Positions 18,544 through 26,402 of a stretch of 64,000 bases of DNA are shown one piece after another. The position numbers were made by a program, and so were the translations under genes. Under the pieces are notes generated by a model, which ran no database searches, was not told where the DNA came from, and saw nothing but the letters and a program-made list of their open reading frames with translations. How positions within the stretch are numbered: the stretch's first letter is position 1; the number at the start of each line of letters is the position of its first letter. This DNA comes from Aquabacter sediminis (GTDB lineage Bacteria; Pseudomonadota; Alphaproteobacteria; Rhizobiales; Xanthobacteraceae): assembly GCF_028863665.1 (NCBI RefSeq), contig NZ_JARBFX010000005.1, forward strand, positions 434,001 through 498,000, given 5' to 3'.

Positions 18544-20037
18544 TCAGGTCGCGAACCAGACCGCCTTCAGGTCCATGTATTTCTCGATGGCGTGCAGGGA
18601 CTTGTCGCGGCCGAAGCCGGACTGCTTGAAGCCGCCGAAGGGCACCGACATGGTGCCGCGATCAAAGCAGTTCACCCACACGACGCCGGCCCGGATGGCG
18701 CGCGCGGCGCGGTGGGCCTTCTTCACGTCCCGCGTCCAGATGGAGGCGGCGAGCCCATAGATTGTGTCGTTGGCGACCGCGAGGGCTTCCTCGAAGCCCT
18801 TCACGGGAATGGTGGCGAGCACCGGCCCGAACACCTCTTCCTGGGCGATGGCCATGCGGTTGTCGACGCCATCGAAAATGGTGGGCTCGACGAAATAGCC
18901 CCCCGTCTCGGTGAGCACCCGCCCACCGCCGGTGACGATGCGCGCGCCAGCCGCAGCGGCGCCCTCCACATAGCCCATGACCCGGCTCATCTGCGGCGCG
19001 CTCACCAACGGGCCGAGGCGGGTGTCGGCGTTGAGCGGATCACCGGGGCGCAGGGACTTGGCGATGGCGGCGACGCGCTCCAGCAGGTCCTCGCGGATGG
19101 CCTCTTCCACCACCAGGCGCGAGCCGGCGTTACACACCTGGCCGGCATTGGTGAAGATGCCGGCGGCCACCGCGCGGGCGGCGGCGTCCAGGTCATCGCA
19201 ATCGGCCAGCACGATCTGGGGCGACTTGCCGCCCAGTTCCAGGCTCACGCGCTTGGCGTTGGAGCGGCCGGCATATTGCAGGAACAGCTTGCCCACCTCG
19301 GTGGAGCCGGTGAAGGTGATGCAGTCCACATCCATGTGCAGGCCGAGCGCCTGGCCGGCGGTCTCGCCATAGCCGGGCAGCACGTTGAGCACGCCCGGCG
19401 GCACGCCCGCCTCGGTCGCCAGTTCCGCCATCCGCAGCGCCGTGAAGGGGGACTGTTCCGCCGGCTTCACGATCACCGAATTGCCGGCGGCCAGCGCGGG
19501 GCCCACCTTCCAGGCGGTCATGGAGAGCGGATAGTTCCAGGGCACCACCGCGGCCACGACCCCCAGCGGCTCGCGCATGACGAGGGTGGTGAGGTCCGAA
19601 GAGGTGGGGGCCACCTCGCCATAGATCTTGTCGATGGCCTCGCCATAGAAGGCGATGCAATTGGCGGCGCTGGGAATGTCGCCATTGAAGGCGCTGGTGA
19701 TGGGCTTGCCCACGTTCAGCGTCTCAAGCAGCGCCAGCTCCTCGCGATGGGCCAGCAGAAGCTCGGAGAAGCGCAGCATGACGCGCTTGCGGTCGGCGGG
19801 CGCCATGCGCGACCAGGTGCCGGCCTCGAAGGCGGCGCGGGCGACGCGCACCGCGCGGTCCACATCCTCCGCCTCGCAGGCGGCGACCTGGGCGATCTCC
19901 TGGCCGGTGCCGGGAAACACGCAGGGAAAGGTCTTGCCGGACGCGGCCGGGACGGACGTGCCGTCAATGAAGGCCTTGGTCGGCAGCGCCACAGCCTTTG
20001 CCCGCGCCGCCCAGTCCGTCGTCAAAATCTGAGACAT
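18544..20037 (-). CDS. Aldehyde dehydrogenase (PuuC/betaine-aldehyde-type)
   Basis: 497-aa NAD(P)-dependent aldehyde dehydrogenase. VVPWNYPLSMTAWKVGPALAAG, FTGSTEVGK, the catalytic base Glu267 in LELGGKSPQIV, and the nucleophile Cys302 in NAGQVCNAGSR are all in place. The length is standard. It oxidises an aldehyde to an acid, here probably the aminoaldehyde or aldehyde produced from a polyamine-like compound brought in by the linked PotABCD-type importer. First gene of the minus-strand cluster, with an AT-rich upstream region (20098-20165) that presumably holds the promoter. Confidence 0.93.
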   Translation of the reverse strand: MSQILTTDWAARAKAVALPTKAFIDGTSVPAASGKTFPCVFPGTGQEIAQVAACEAEDVDRAVRVARAAFEAGTWSRMAPADRKRVMLRFSELLLAHREELALLETLNVGKPITSAFNGDIPSAANCIAFYGEAIDKIYGEVAPTSSDLTTLVMREPLGVVAAVVPWNYPLSMTAWKVGPALAAGNSVIVKPAEQSPFTALRMAELATEAGVPPGVLNVLPGYGETAGQALGLHMDVDCITFTGSTEVGKLFLQYAGRSNAKRVSLELGGKSPQIVLADCDDLDAAARAVAAGIFTNAGQVCNAGSRLVVEEAIREDLLERVAAIAKSLRPGDPLNADTRLGPLVSAPQMSRVMGYVEGAAAAGARIVTGGGRVLTETGGYFVEPTIFDGVDNRMAIAQEEVFGPVLATIPVKGFEEALAVANDTIYGLAASIWTRDVKKAHRAARAIRAGVVWVNCFDRGTMSVPFGGFKQSGFGRDKSLHAIEKYMDLKAVWFAT

Positions 20038-20097
20038 CCCAATACCACCCGAATTCCGCCGTCATCCGTGTTGACGGGGGGAAGTGTCGAGGCGGCT

Positions 20098-20165
20098 ACC
20101 CATATAGTCAAATATATAGTTTTACGTCATAAAGTTCATTAAAGTTATATGTAGACAAATAAACT
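20098..20165 (-). promoter_or_regulatory. AT-rich promoter/operator region of the aldehyde dehydrogenase cluster
   Basis: A sharply AT-rich block lies between the treY stop and the dehydrogenase start. It includes TATAGTCAAATATATAG and several TTTA/TTGA elements on the minus strand. It is the only such block near the cluster and is the natural place for the promoter and the LysR or other regulator site. I could not choose one convincing -35/-10 pair. Confidence 0.45.
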
Positions 20166-20192
20166 AGAGGTTGTCCGTGGCCTGCGCCTCCC

Positions 20193-22676
20193 TCACCGCA
20201 GCGGCGCGCTGGCGATGAGGAAGGGCGCCTGGACGGGGAGAGTCATCTCGTTGCCGGGGGCCTGAAGCAGGGTGCCGTCGAGCGTCCGCCACTCCCCGTC
20301 GGGCCAGGGGTCCAGCAGCCGGACACTCGGCTCATCGTCTCCCTCCTGCGGCATCCGGGTGGGGACCAGAACGCGTACGCGGGCGCCGTCTGCCTCCCGT
20401 TCGAACCCGAACCAGCCCCAGGGGGAGGGGCCGAGCCGCAGCGCCCGATAGAGGCCGCCGCGCAAGGCGGGGGTGTCGCCGCGCAAGGCGAGGAGGCGGC
20501 GGGTGAGATCGAATTTTTCGCGGTCGGCAGCGTCCAGCGTGCCACCGCCTTGAAGCGCAGCCTTGCGCGCGTCCCAGTCCACGGGGCGGCGATTGTCCGG
20601 GTCCACCAGGGAGAAGTCCCGGAATTCCGTGCCCTGGTAGAGGTCCGGCGTGCCGGGCAAGGTGTGCTGGAGGATCACCTGGGCAAGGCCTATGAGCCGC
20701 CCGGCCCGCTCCAGCCGCGCCGCCAGCCGGGCGAGCGCGTCGCGCACGCTGGCGCCATCCTCCCCTTCGATCATCGCCGCGCTGAAGGCTTGCGCATGGG
20801 CCTCATAGGCTTCGTTGGGCGTCTCCCAATTGGTGTGGCGCTTGGCTTCCCGCAGGGCCTTGGTGAGATATTCGCCCATGCGCGCGACGCTCACCGGCCA
20901 GACCGAGACGAGGGTCTGGAGGATCAGCACCTGGTCGAGCAGGTCCGGCTGAAGCACGCCCTCCTCCTCCCGCGCCAGGGCGGTGCAGGCTTCGCGCGTC
21001 TCTTCCAGGAGGTCGAGCCAGGCTTGGGGCATGGTGCTCAAGGCGGCGAGGCGCGCGCGGGTGTCGGGGCCGCGCTTGGTGTCGTGGGTGGCGAGGGGCG
21101 TGAGGTCGCGGGCGCCGGCTGCCGCACGCACCATCTGGAGGTCGTGCATCTGCCCCCCGTCCCGCGCGGGATGGAGGAGGCTCCCGCCCACCTCGTTGAC
21201 ACACAACAGCACGGGATGGCGATAAAGCTCGGTGTCCTCGAACCCCTTGGCCATGGCCGGCCCGCTCAATTGCTGGAAGCGCTGGCGGAAGCGGCGGTCG
21301 CTGTCGATGCGGGGATTGCGCAGCCGGTCCAGCAGCACGGCGGCGGCGGCGGCGGTGAGCGGGTCCTCGGCGGCGACGAGCGCCTCGCCAATGGCATCCC
21401 AGATGGCCTCGTCCTCCGGCGCGTGCCGGTCCCAGGTGGCATAGGAACGATAGACCGGGCAATGCACCAGGAGCGCGGCCACCGCCTGCCGGATGGCGCC
21501 GTCCGTGAGGTCGCCTTCCTGCATGTCGCGGTCGAGGCCGTCGCGGGCGAGCGTCGTGAGCGCCTCCAGCTCGGCGGCAAGGCTGGACTGCAGCACCTGC
21601 CGCTTGGCATCGGCGAGACGGGCGGAGGGGGTGCCCGTGAGGAGGTTGCGGGTGCGCAGGTCGCGCTCCAGCATGGCGTATCCCTCACCCTCGACGAACA
21701 GGCCGTTGATCTCGTTCAGCCGCTCATAGCCGGTGGTGCCGGTGATGGGCCAGTCGCGCAGCGCCTCCCCCGGCTCCAGGATCTTCTCCACCAGCAGGGG
21801 CACGCTTGGCCCCGCCGCCGCCCGCAGCCGGGCGCAATAGCCGGCGGGGTCGGCGAGGCCGTCCACATGGTCGATGCGCAGTCCGTCCACGAGACCGCGC
21901 TCCACCAGCTCCAGGGGCAGGCGGTGGAGGAAGGCGAACACCTCCGGGTCCTCCACCCGCGTGCCCACGAGGTCGGTAATGTTGAAGAAGCGGCGGTAAT
22001 TCAGGTCATGAGCCGCCGCGCGCCACCAGGCGAGGCGCCAGTGCTGGTCTTCCAGAAGCGCGGCGATGTCCGCCTGCGCCAGCACCCGTTCGAGCGCCGC
22101 GCGGCTTTCGTCCGTCAACGCTTCCCCCTCATGGAGGCCGGCGGTGGCGCGCAGCGCTTCGACGCTTTCGTGGCGCAAGGGATAGGCATGGTCGGCATAG
22201 GACAGCACGATCCGTCCGCTCTCCTGGAGGACGAGCGAAAGAGCACCCGCCTCCAGCGTCGCCTTCAGCGGATCGCCCAGCACGGGCAGCATGAGCTTGC
22301 CGGTTTCCCAGAACACGTCGAACAGCCGCGCGGCGGGGGCGTCGGGGCCCTGTTCCAGCATTTCGATCCAGAACGGATTGTGGCTGGAGGCGGCCATGTG
22401 GTTGGGCACGATGTCGAGGATCACCCCCATGCCGTGGGCGTTGAGCAAGGCGGCGAGCCGCTCAAAGCCTTCCGCGCCGCCCAGTTCGGGATTGATGCGG
22501 GTGGGGTCGGCCACATCATAGCCGTGGGTGGAGCCGGGCACCGCCGTGGTGATGGGAGAGGCATAAAGGTGGCTGACGCCGAGGCCGGCGAGATAGGGGA
22601 CGAGAGCCTCGGCGTCGGCGAACGTGAAGCCGGCATGGAATTGCAGGCGATAGGTGGCGATGAGATCGCGCTTCAT
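20193..22676 (-). CDS. treY: Malto-oligosyltrehalose synthase
   Basis: 827-aa GH13 enzyme that converts the reducing-end maltose of a maltooligosaccharide to a trehalosyl unit. It starts LIATYRLQFHAGFTFADAEALVPYLAGLGVSHLYASPI, the TreY hallmark, and carries VPNHMA, the nucleophile region GLRIDHVDGL, LLVEKIL with the acid Glu, and THDTKRGPDTRAR. ATG 22676 overlaps the treZ stop (ATGA). An upstream in-frame start to 22709 would add a non-family peptide. TreY works with the upstream-encoded TreZ to release free trehalose from glycogen-like chains for osmotic or desiccation protection. No treX is seen next to it. Confidence 0.96.
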   Translation of the reverse strand: MKRDLIATYRLQFHAGFTFADAEALVPYLAGLGVSHLYASPITTAVPGSTHGYDVADPTRINPELGGAEGFERLAALLNAHGMGVILDIVPNHMAASSHNPFWIEMLEQGPDAPAARLFDVFWETGKLMLPVLGDPLKATLEAGALSLVLQESGRIVLSYADHAYPLRHESVEALRATAGLHEGEALTDESRAALERVLAQADIAALLEDQHWRLAWWRAAAHDLNYRRFFNITDLVGTRVEDPEVFAFLHRLPLELVERGLVDGLRIDHVDGLADPAGYCARLRAAAGPSVPLLVEKILEPGEALRDWPITGTTGYERLNEINGLFVEGEGYAMLERDLRTRNLLTGTPSARLADAKRQVLQSSLAAELEALTTLARDGLDRDMQEGDLTDGAIRQAVAALLVHCPVYRSYATWDRHAPEDEAIWDAIGEALVAAEDPLTAAAAAVLLDRLRNPRIDSDRRFRQRFQQLSGPAMAKGFEDTELYRHPVLLCVNEVGGSLLHPARDGGQMHDLQMVRAAAGARDLTPLATHDTKRGPDTRARLAALSTMPQAWLDLLEETREACTALAREEEGVLQPDLLDQVLILQTLVSVWPVSVARMGEYLTKALREAKRHTNWETPNEAYEAHAQAFSAAMIEGEDGASVRDALARLAARLERAGRLIGLAQVILQHTLPGTPDLYQGTEFRDFSLVDPDNRRPVDWDARKAALQGGGTLDAADREKFDLTRRLLALRGDTPALRGGLYRALRLGPSPWGWFGFEREADGARVRVLVPTRMPQEGDDEPSVRLLDPWPDGEWRTLDGTLLQAPGNEMTLPVQAPFLIASAPLR

Positions 22677-24505
22677 GCGGTGGCAAGGCTCCGGGCGGCA
22701 AGGCTCCACAGGGCGGCGGAGAAGGGGGGAAGGGCGAGGTGGCCATCGGCGCCTTCGACGACGGGGCCAAGGGTGGCGTCCGGCGCGCGCCCGGCGCAGC
22801 CTTGGGGCGGGGCGAGGGTGGCCTCCTGCGGGCCGGCATTGAGCACCAGCACGAGCGTGCCCGCCTCAAACCGCCAGGTGACCGCCAGCACATCCCCCGC
22901 CCGTTCCAGGGCGCTGTCCATATAAGGGCTCGCCGTGAGCGGCCAGACGAGGGACCGGCGCAAGGCGCAAAGGTCGCGGAAGGCGCGCAGGTGGGCCTGG
23001 GCGTCCTCGGTGGCGAAGTCGGTGGGGGCGAGAATGGCGGATTGGAAGGTTTCGTCCGCCAGCGGGTCGGGAAAGAGTGCAACCCCATGGGCGGCGAAGA
23101 AGTCGGCGAACTCGCCCCGCCGGCCCTGGCGCACCGCGTCCGCCAGGTCGCCCTCGAAATCACAGAAGAACGGGAAGGGCGTGGGAAGCAGCGCCTCCTC
23201 CCCCTGGAACAGCAAGGGGATGGCAGGAGAGAGCATCACCACGAAGCGCAGCAAGGCGAGGCGCTCTGGCGGCAGGGTGCCGGCGAGGCGGTCGCCCAGG
23301 GGGCGGTTGCCGATATGGTCGTGGTTCTGCGCGAACACCACGAAAGCGTCGGGCGGCAGATGGGTGGAGGGCGCGCCGCGCGGGTGCCCGCTCGCATCGG
23401 GATAGGGCTCGCCCTGGAAGACGAAGCCTTCGGTGAGCGCGCGGCCGGCCGCGGCCACGGGATCGGCGGCATAGGGGGCGTAGTAGCCGGTGCCTTCGCC
23501 AGAGGCCAGAACGTGGAAGGCATGGTGCCAGTCATCGTTCCACTGGGCGGTGAAGAGGCCGCGATCGCCCTCCATCCAGTGCGCGGCATTGTCGTGGTTT
23601 TCCAGCACCAGGAAGGCATCCGGCCGCACCGCCCGGCAGGCCTGCGCGATCTCTTCCAGCAGGCGGCCGGCGCTGTCGGTGGCGAGCGCATGGACCGCAT
23701 CGAGGCGCAGCCCGTCTAAGCCGAACTCGGCCAGCCAATAGGCCGCATTCTCCGAAAAGAAGGCGCGCACATGGGCGTCGTCCAGGTTGATGGCGGCGCC
23801 CCAGGGGGTGGCGATGTCCTCCCGGAAGAAGGATTTCGCGTAAAGCGGCAAGTAATTCCCGCTCGGCCCGAAATGGTTGTAGACCACGTCCAGCATCATG
23901 GAGAGGCCGCGCGCATGGCCGGCCTCGATGAGGGCGCGCAGGTCGTCGGGCGTGCCATAGGCGCGATCGGGCGCATAGAGCAGAACGCCATCATAGCCCC
24001 AATTGCGGCGGCCGGGAAAATCCGCCACCGGCATCAGTTCCAGCACGGTGAAGCCGGCATCGCGATAATGGTCCAGCCGGTCGATCAGGGCGCGGAAGGT
24101 GCCCTCGGGCGTCGCCGTGCCCACATGGATCTCGGCGATCACCGCCTGGGTCCACGGCCGGGCGAGCGGGGCGGGCGCCACAGCGGGGGCGGTGAGCACG
24201 CTCCAGCCCTCCGCATCCTCCGCCTGCATGCGGGAGGCGGGATCGGGCGCCGCGCGACCGGACACCTCGAAGCGATAGCGGACGCCGGGCGACACGTCGG
24301 CGACGAAGCGCTCGAACATGCCGTGAGGTCCATGGGCCATGGGCAGGAAGCCATGCCCGTCCAGTTCCAGCATCACGTCCGCCGCATCCGGCGCGAACAG
24401 ACGGAAGCGCGCGCCGCCCTTCTTCAGCTGCGGGCCGAAGCTCCAGTCGGGGCGGGGGAGGTCGTCGTCCGTGGAGACGGCGGAAGCGCTTGGCGTGTGC
24501 GGCAT
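22673..24505 (-). CDS. treZ: Malto-oligosyltrehalose trehalohydrolase
   Basis: 610-aa GH13 enzyme that cuts trehalose from maltooligosyltrehalose. The N-terminal immunoglobulin-like module starts at FGPQLKKGGARFRLFAPDA. The barrel has DVVYNHFGP, the nucleophile Asp in GLRLDAVHAL, the acid Glu in LVLENHDN, and the stabiliser Asp in FAQNHDHIGN. The protein is slightly longer than the usual ~580-600 aa because of an acidic/proline N-terminal extension. It is the first gene of treZ-treY and diverges from an HTH regulator gene at 24733, with 227 bases of shared upstream DNA. Confidence 0.96.
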   Translation of the reverse strand: MPHTPSASAVSTDDDLPRPDWSFGPQLKKGGARFRLFAPDAADVMLELDGHGFLPMAHGPHGMFERFVADVSPGVRYRFEVSGRAAPDPASRMQAEDAEGWSVLTAPAVAPAPLARPWTQAVIAEIHVGTATPEGTFRALIDRLDHYRDAGFTVLELMPVADFPGRRNWGYDGVLLYAPDRAYGTPDDLRALIEAGHARGLSMMLDVVYNHFGPSGNYLPLYAKSFFREDIATPWGAAINLDDAHVRAFFSENAAYWLAEFGLDGLRLDAVHALATDSAGRLLEEIAQACRAVRPDAFLVLENHDNAAHWMEGDRGLFTAQWNDDWHHAFHVLASGEGTGYYAPYAADPVAAAGRALTEGFVFQGEPYPDASGHPRGAPSTHLPPDAFVVFAQNHDHIGNRPLGDRLAGTLPPERLALLRFVVMLSPAIPLLFQGEEALLPTPFPFFCDFEGDLADAVRQGRRGEFADFFAAHGVALFPDPLADETFQSAILAPTDFATEDAQAHLRAFRDLCALRRSLVWPLTASPYMDSALERAGDVLAVTWRFEAGTLVLVLNAGPQEATLAPPQGCAGRAPDATLGPVVEGADGHLALPPFSAALWSLAARSLATA

Positions 24506-24732
24506 GTGGCTGGAAACCGTCCTGATCGAACCCAGGCGGACAACGGCCCCGGCCCCGCCAGCGTTCCGCCCGCGGGGGAGAATTCCCGGCGCGCGGGGCC
24601 GCGTGCGGCCTCAAGCTTGACGGTGCCATGCCCGAAAGTGTGCCCTGCCACGCAAAGAAAAGAGGAGCGGGACGGCCGGGGGAACGGTAAAAGCAAAGGG
24701 ATCGACGAGGGCACCACGCACAGGCGGACCCG

Positions 24733-25392
24733 ATGCGAGACAAGAGTGGAGATCTGACGGAGTCTTCTCCCCTGTGGAACCGCGTCTCTGCGGGCCACGG
24801 CGCCTTTGGCGCGCGTCTGCGCACCTGGCGGCGCATGAACAACATGAAGCAGGAGGCGCTGGCCCAGGTGCTGGGCGTCACCCAGAAGACCGTTTCCATC
24901 TGGGAAAGCGGGGTCGACCTGCCGTCCGCTGCCCATTTGGCGCGCCTCGAAAGCTTGATGGCGCAGACAGCCAGTTCCGAACTGGCGCTGGAGCGCCTGT
25001 TCACCGAGCGGCAGGCGGGGGTGCGGGCCCTGTTCGACGTGGACGGCACACGCCTCCTGGCGGTGTCCCGCGGCTATCGGGCCTTCTGGCCCAACACCGC
25101 CGATCTGGAAGGCGCCTTCCTGGTGGAATATCTGGTGAACGAGGCGCAGCACCTCACCGCCAATCCGGAATTTGCGCAGGCGATCCTGTCGGGCGACCTG
25201 GTGCTCGCCAGCGGCTACAGCCTGCGCATGACCAGCCTGGAACTGGACGAGATGGTCCCCCATCGCTGGCACGCCTGCTTCCGCCGCTATGGGGCGCGGA
25301 CCATCGTGGATGTGGTGAGCGAGATGGGGCCGCTCGCACGCGAGCCGGGCATTGACGACATCGTCTACCTGGACGAGATCAAGCCCAGGTGA
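24733..25392 (+). CDS. XRE-type HTH regulator, paralogue A
   Basis: 219-aa protein with an N-terminal Cro/C1-type HTH (RTWRRMNNMKQEALAQVLGV followed by TQKTVSIWESG) and a C-terminal domain of about 130 aa starting ERQAGVRALFDVDGTRLLAVSRG that I do not recognise by name. It may be PAS-like because it reads VSRGYRAFWPN in a short strand pattern. It is closely similar over its whole length to the next gene. No signal peptide or membrane segment. The gene diverges from treZ, so it may control trehalose synthesis, but nothing in the sequence proves that. The stop codon lies in the first unit of a 15-base tandem repeat. Confidence 0.85.
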   Translation: MRDKSGDLTESSPLWNRVSAGHGAFGARLRTWRRMNNMKQEALAQVLGVTQKTVSIWESGVDLPSAAHLARLESLMAQTASSELALERLFTERQAGVRALFDVDGTRLLAVSRGYRAFWPNTADLEGAFLVEYLVNEAQHLTANPEFAQAILSGDLVLASGYSLRMTSLELDEMVPHRWHACFRRYGARTIVDVVSEMGPLAREPGIDDIVYLDEIKPR

Positions 25393-25443
25393 GCACAGCC
25401 CAGCTGAGCACAGCCTGGGTGAGCACAGCCCAGGTGAGCACAG
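25384..25443 (+). repeat. Four tandem copies of a 15-base repeat across the stop codon
   Basis: Units CCCAGGTGAGCACAG, CCCAGCTGAGCACAG, CCTGGGTGAGCACAG and CCCAGGTGAGCACAG follow each other without gap. The first unit contains the real stop codon TGA (25390-25392) of the HTH gene. Because 15 is a multiple of three, every later unit has an in-frame TGA as well. It looks like slippage-type expansion. No spacer structure like a CRISPR array. Confidence 0.9.
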
Positions 25444-25667
25444 CCCGCGCAATCGCCTCCTGCCTGAATTTCAGCCAGCCTGGCCGCGCAAAAATGTGCA
25501 GCGAGACCGGCGAAAAAATCACAAAACCATCATAGAATGAGGGGCATACATCGTCGAGAGTGCGATCGTTCAGACTGGCGCAGCCGGAGCGGCCAGGCGC
25601 CCTCTCGGTTTGCCATGAGCCGGATATGCCGGGCCGGCTCCAGACCAGGGATAGCAGCGGGCCCCAC

Positions 25668-26327
25668 ATGCCTCCCCAGAATGGAAAATTCGCCGCTATC
25701 CCCTCGCTGGAGGGGCGTTCCGGGGTGGGGCAGGGCGCCTTCGCCGCGCGGCTGCGGACCTGGCGGCGCATCAACGGCATCAAGCAGGCGGCGCTGGCGG
25801 AGATGCTGGGTGTGTCGCAGACCGCCGTCTCCATCTGGGAAAACGGCCATGAGTTGCCCTCGGCCGAACGCCTCGCCCGGTTGGAAAGCCTGATGGCCCA
25901 TACCGCCCGCGACGAGGTGGCGGTGGAGCGCCTGTTCGTGGAGCGCCAGCAAGGCGTGCGGGCGCTGTTCGATCTCGACGGCATCCGCGTGCTCGCCGTG
26001 TCCCGCGGGTTTCGCGCGCTCTGGCCCCAGACCGGCGAGCTGATGGGTAGCTTCCTCATCGACTATCTGGTGAATGAAGCCCGCCGCCTCGCCTCCGACC
26101 AGAAATATGCCCAGGCCATCCTCTCCGGCGAACTGGTGCTGGCGAGCGGCTATAGCGACCGGATGACCGATCTCGACATTGACGAGATGGTGCCGCATCG
26201 CTGGCACATGTGCTTCCGCCGCTACGGCGCCCGCACCATTGCGGACGTGGTCTATGAGCCGGGCGAGGGGGAGCACGGGCCGGGCATCGACGACCTCGTC
26301 TATCTCGACGACCTCAAGGCGGAATAG
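25668..26327 (+). CDS. XRE-type HTH regulator, paralogue B
   Basis: 219-aa HTH protein, a paralogue of the preceding gene: GAFAARLRTWRRINGIKQAALAEMLGV with TAVSIWENG in the HTH, then the same C-terminal domain (VRALFDLDGIRVLAVSRG, SGELVLASGYSDRM, DEMVPHRWHMCFRRYGARTIADVV). ATG 25668 was chosen because it gives exactly the same 32-residue distance to the shared RLRTW motif as paralogue A. An in-frame ATG at 25560 is less likely. The stretch 25444-25667 between the copies has no gene. A recent local duplication is the simplest origin. Confidence 0.85.
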   Translation: MPPQNGKFAAIPSLEGRSGVGQGAFAARLRTWRRINGIKQAALAEMLGVSQTAVSIWENGHELPSAERLARLESLMAHTARDEVAVERLFVERQQGVRALFDLDGIRVLAVSRGFRALWPQTGELMGSFLIDYLVNEARRLASDQKYAQAILSGELVLASGYSDRMTDLDIDEMVPHRWHMCFRRYGARTIADVVYEPGEGEHGPGIDDLVYLDDLKAE

Positions 26328-26402
26328 ACTCGCGCGGGGCGACGCGGGGGCGGTCTGCTGATAGGCTCCCCCTTCCGCATCGGCACCGTCAGGGGGCACC
26401 GC

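Noticed and set aside
25384-25443. Short CRISPR-like array
   Set aside because: Units are contiguous 15-base repeats without spacers, so it is a minisatellite.
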